This document shows, piece by piece, positions 34,184 through 34,562 of a stretch of DNA of 34,562 nt. Under the pieces are notes generated by a model that saw only the letters and a list, made by a program, of their open reading frames with translations, was not told the DNA's origin and made no database searches. Where the stretch lies: contig CADDYS010000013.1 of the NCBI GenBank assembly GCA_902810715.1, positions 1 through 34,562 on the forward strand, written 5' to 3'. The position numbers were made by a program, and so were the translations under genes. The DNA is from a bacterium (GTDB lineage Bacteria; Actinomycetota; Aquicultoria; Aquicultorales; Aquicultoraceae). The stretch's first letter is position 1. Each line of letters begins with the position of its first letter.

Positions 34184-34562
34184 GTTCCACCTCTGTTAGG
34201 TCTTTAACTCTAATTTTACCTATCATTAAGTAGCACAGCAATTCTCCTATCTCTAATATTATTACATAACTATCGGTATAGGCCAGAGCGTCAATAAGAC
34301 CCGCTTAACGAAGCGCGTTTGCGGCGTTTGCGGTGTCAGACACCACGCACTTTGCTGACCAGCAAATATAGATGCGAGCGGCAGAAAAAGTGTGCACTTG
34401 TGAAAGCCACTTTATGTCACAGGTTTCACAAGTGCACACTTTTTCTATCATGCCTTATTGAATCGGCTGGTAGATAAGTTGGGTGGTGTCTGACACCGGT
34501 GGGCCTGAAAACGCCCCCGGTGTCTCCGGCATCTCACGGTTACCGGGCAGCTGGACCTACCA
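34184..34562. other. right-end spacer without a recognised gene
   Basis: A/T-rich up to about 34290, then a G/C-richer stretch with inverted repeats (34331-34498). One short open stretch on the minus strand ahead of mntA lacks an ordinary start. No RNA gene was recognised. Confidence 0.5.
34331..34498. repeat. nested inverted repeats: outer GGTGTCAGACACCAC pair, inner perfect 23-bp pair
   Basis: Outer arms at 34331-34346 and 34483-34498 are perfect complements over 16 bases, and each contains the palindrome GGTGTC(A/T)GACACC. Inner arms at 34383-34405 and 34424-34446 pair over 23 bases (AGAAAAAGTGTGCACTTG and on) around an 18-base loop. No coding capacity. It may be a non-autonomous mobile element or a strong structured terminator; the inner T-run would suit termination in either direction. 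Confidence 0.75.

Noticed and set aside
34190-34320. Minus-strand open stretch ahead of mntA (LIDALAYTDSYVIILEIGELL...)
   Set aside because: Continuous for about 45 codons but bounded by stops, without an ATG/GTG/TTG near its beginning or ribosome site; could be a gene relic, but evidence is too thin.

Overview
The window looks like chromosome of a free-living, single-membrane bacterium with balanced base composition. I infer a deep-branching Actinomycetota or Bacillota, but the sequence does not fix the phylum. The grounds are a type IV pilus (T4P) cluster with no pilQ secretin, interleaving of pilus and shikimate genes, a class A penicillin-binding protein with PASTA domains, and frequent GTG/TTG starts.

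Positions 1-21408 are almost all minus strand. Read in the direction of transcription: nifU-like gene, U32 peptidase-family protein, yqeG, aroE, two pilB-type ATPases, pilT, pilC, major pilin, prepilin peptidase, three minor prepilins, pilM-pilN-pilO-pilP, aroC-aroK-aroB-aroQ, and the 5' part of a pepQ-like peptidase cut by the window edge. The aro genes cover four consecutive chorismate-pathway steps plus aroE; the pil genes form a full monoderm T4P machine. Five pilus transcription units are each preceded by a candidate sigma-28-type promoter (TAAA or TCAA, 15-16 bases, NCCGATWN), and the pilin gene ends in two tandem hairpins.

Positions 21409-31126 hold a PBP1A (plus strand), then minus-strand pabC- and pabB-like genes, a solitary long-form hisG, and uvrA. 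The spacers here are long and full of dispersed palindromes.

Positions 31127-34562 are accessory: a small membrane-anchored protein gene with two compensating frameshifts, a C-terminal remnant of a REP-associated tyrosine transposase (RAYT), rarA (plus strand), a HepT/MntA toxin-antitoxin pair, and a terminal stretch with nested inverted repeats. Several spacers carry hairpins with a GTAG foot, the hallmark of REP elements, which fits the RAYT remnant.

The most notable points are the shared promoter motif across the pilus units, the REP/RAYT association, a MITE-like insertion that supplies the pabB stop codon, aroE with no ordinary start codon, and the reconstructable broken gene near 31.5 kb.
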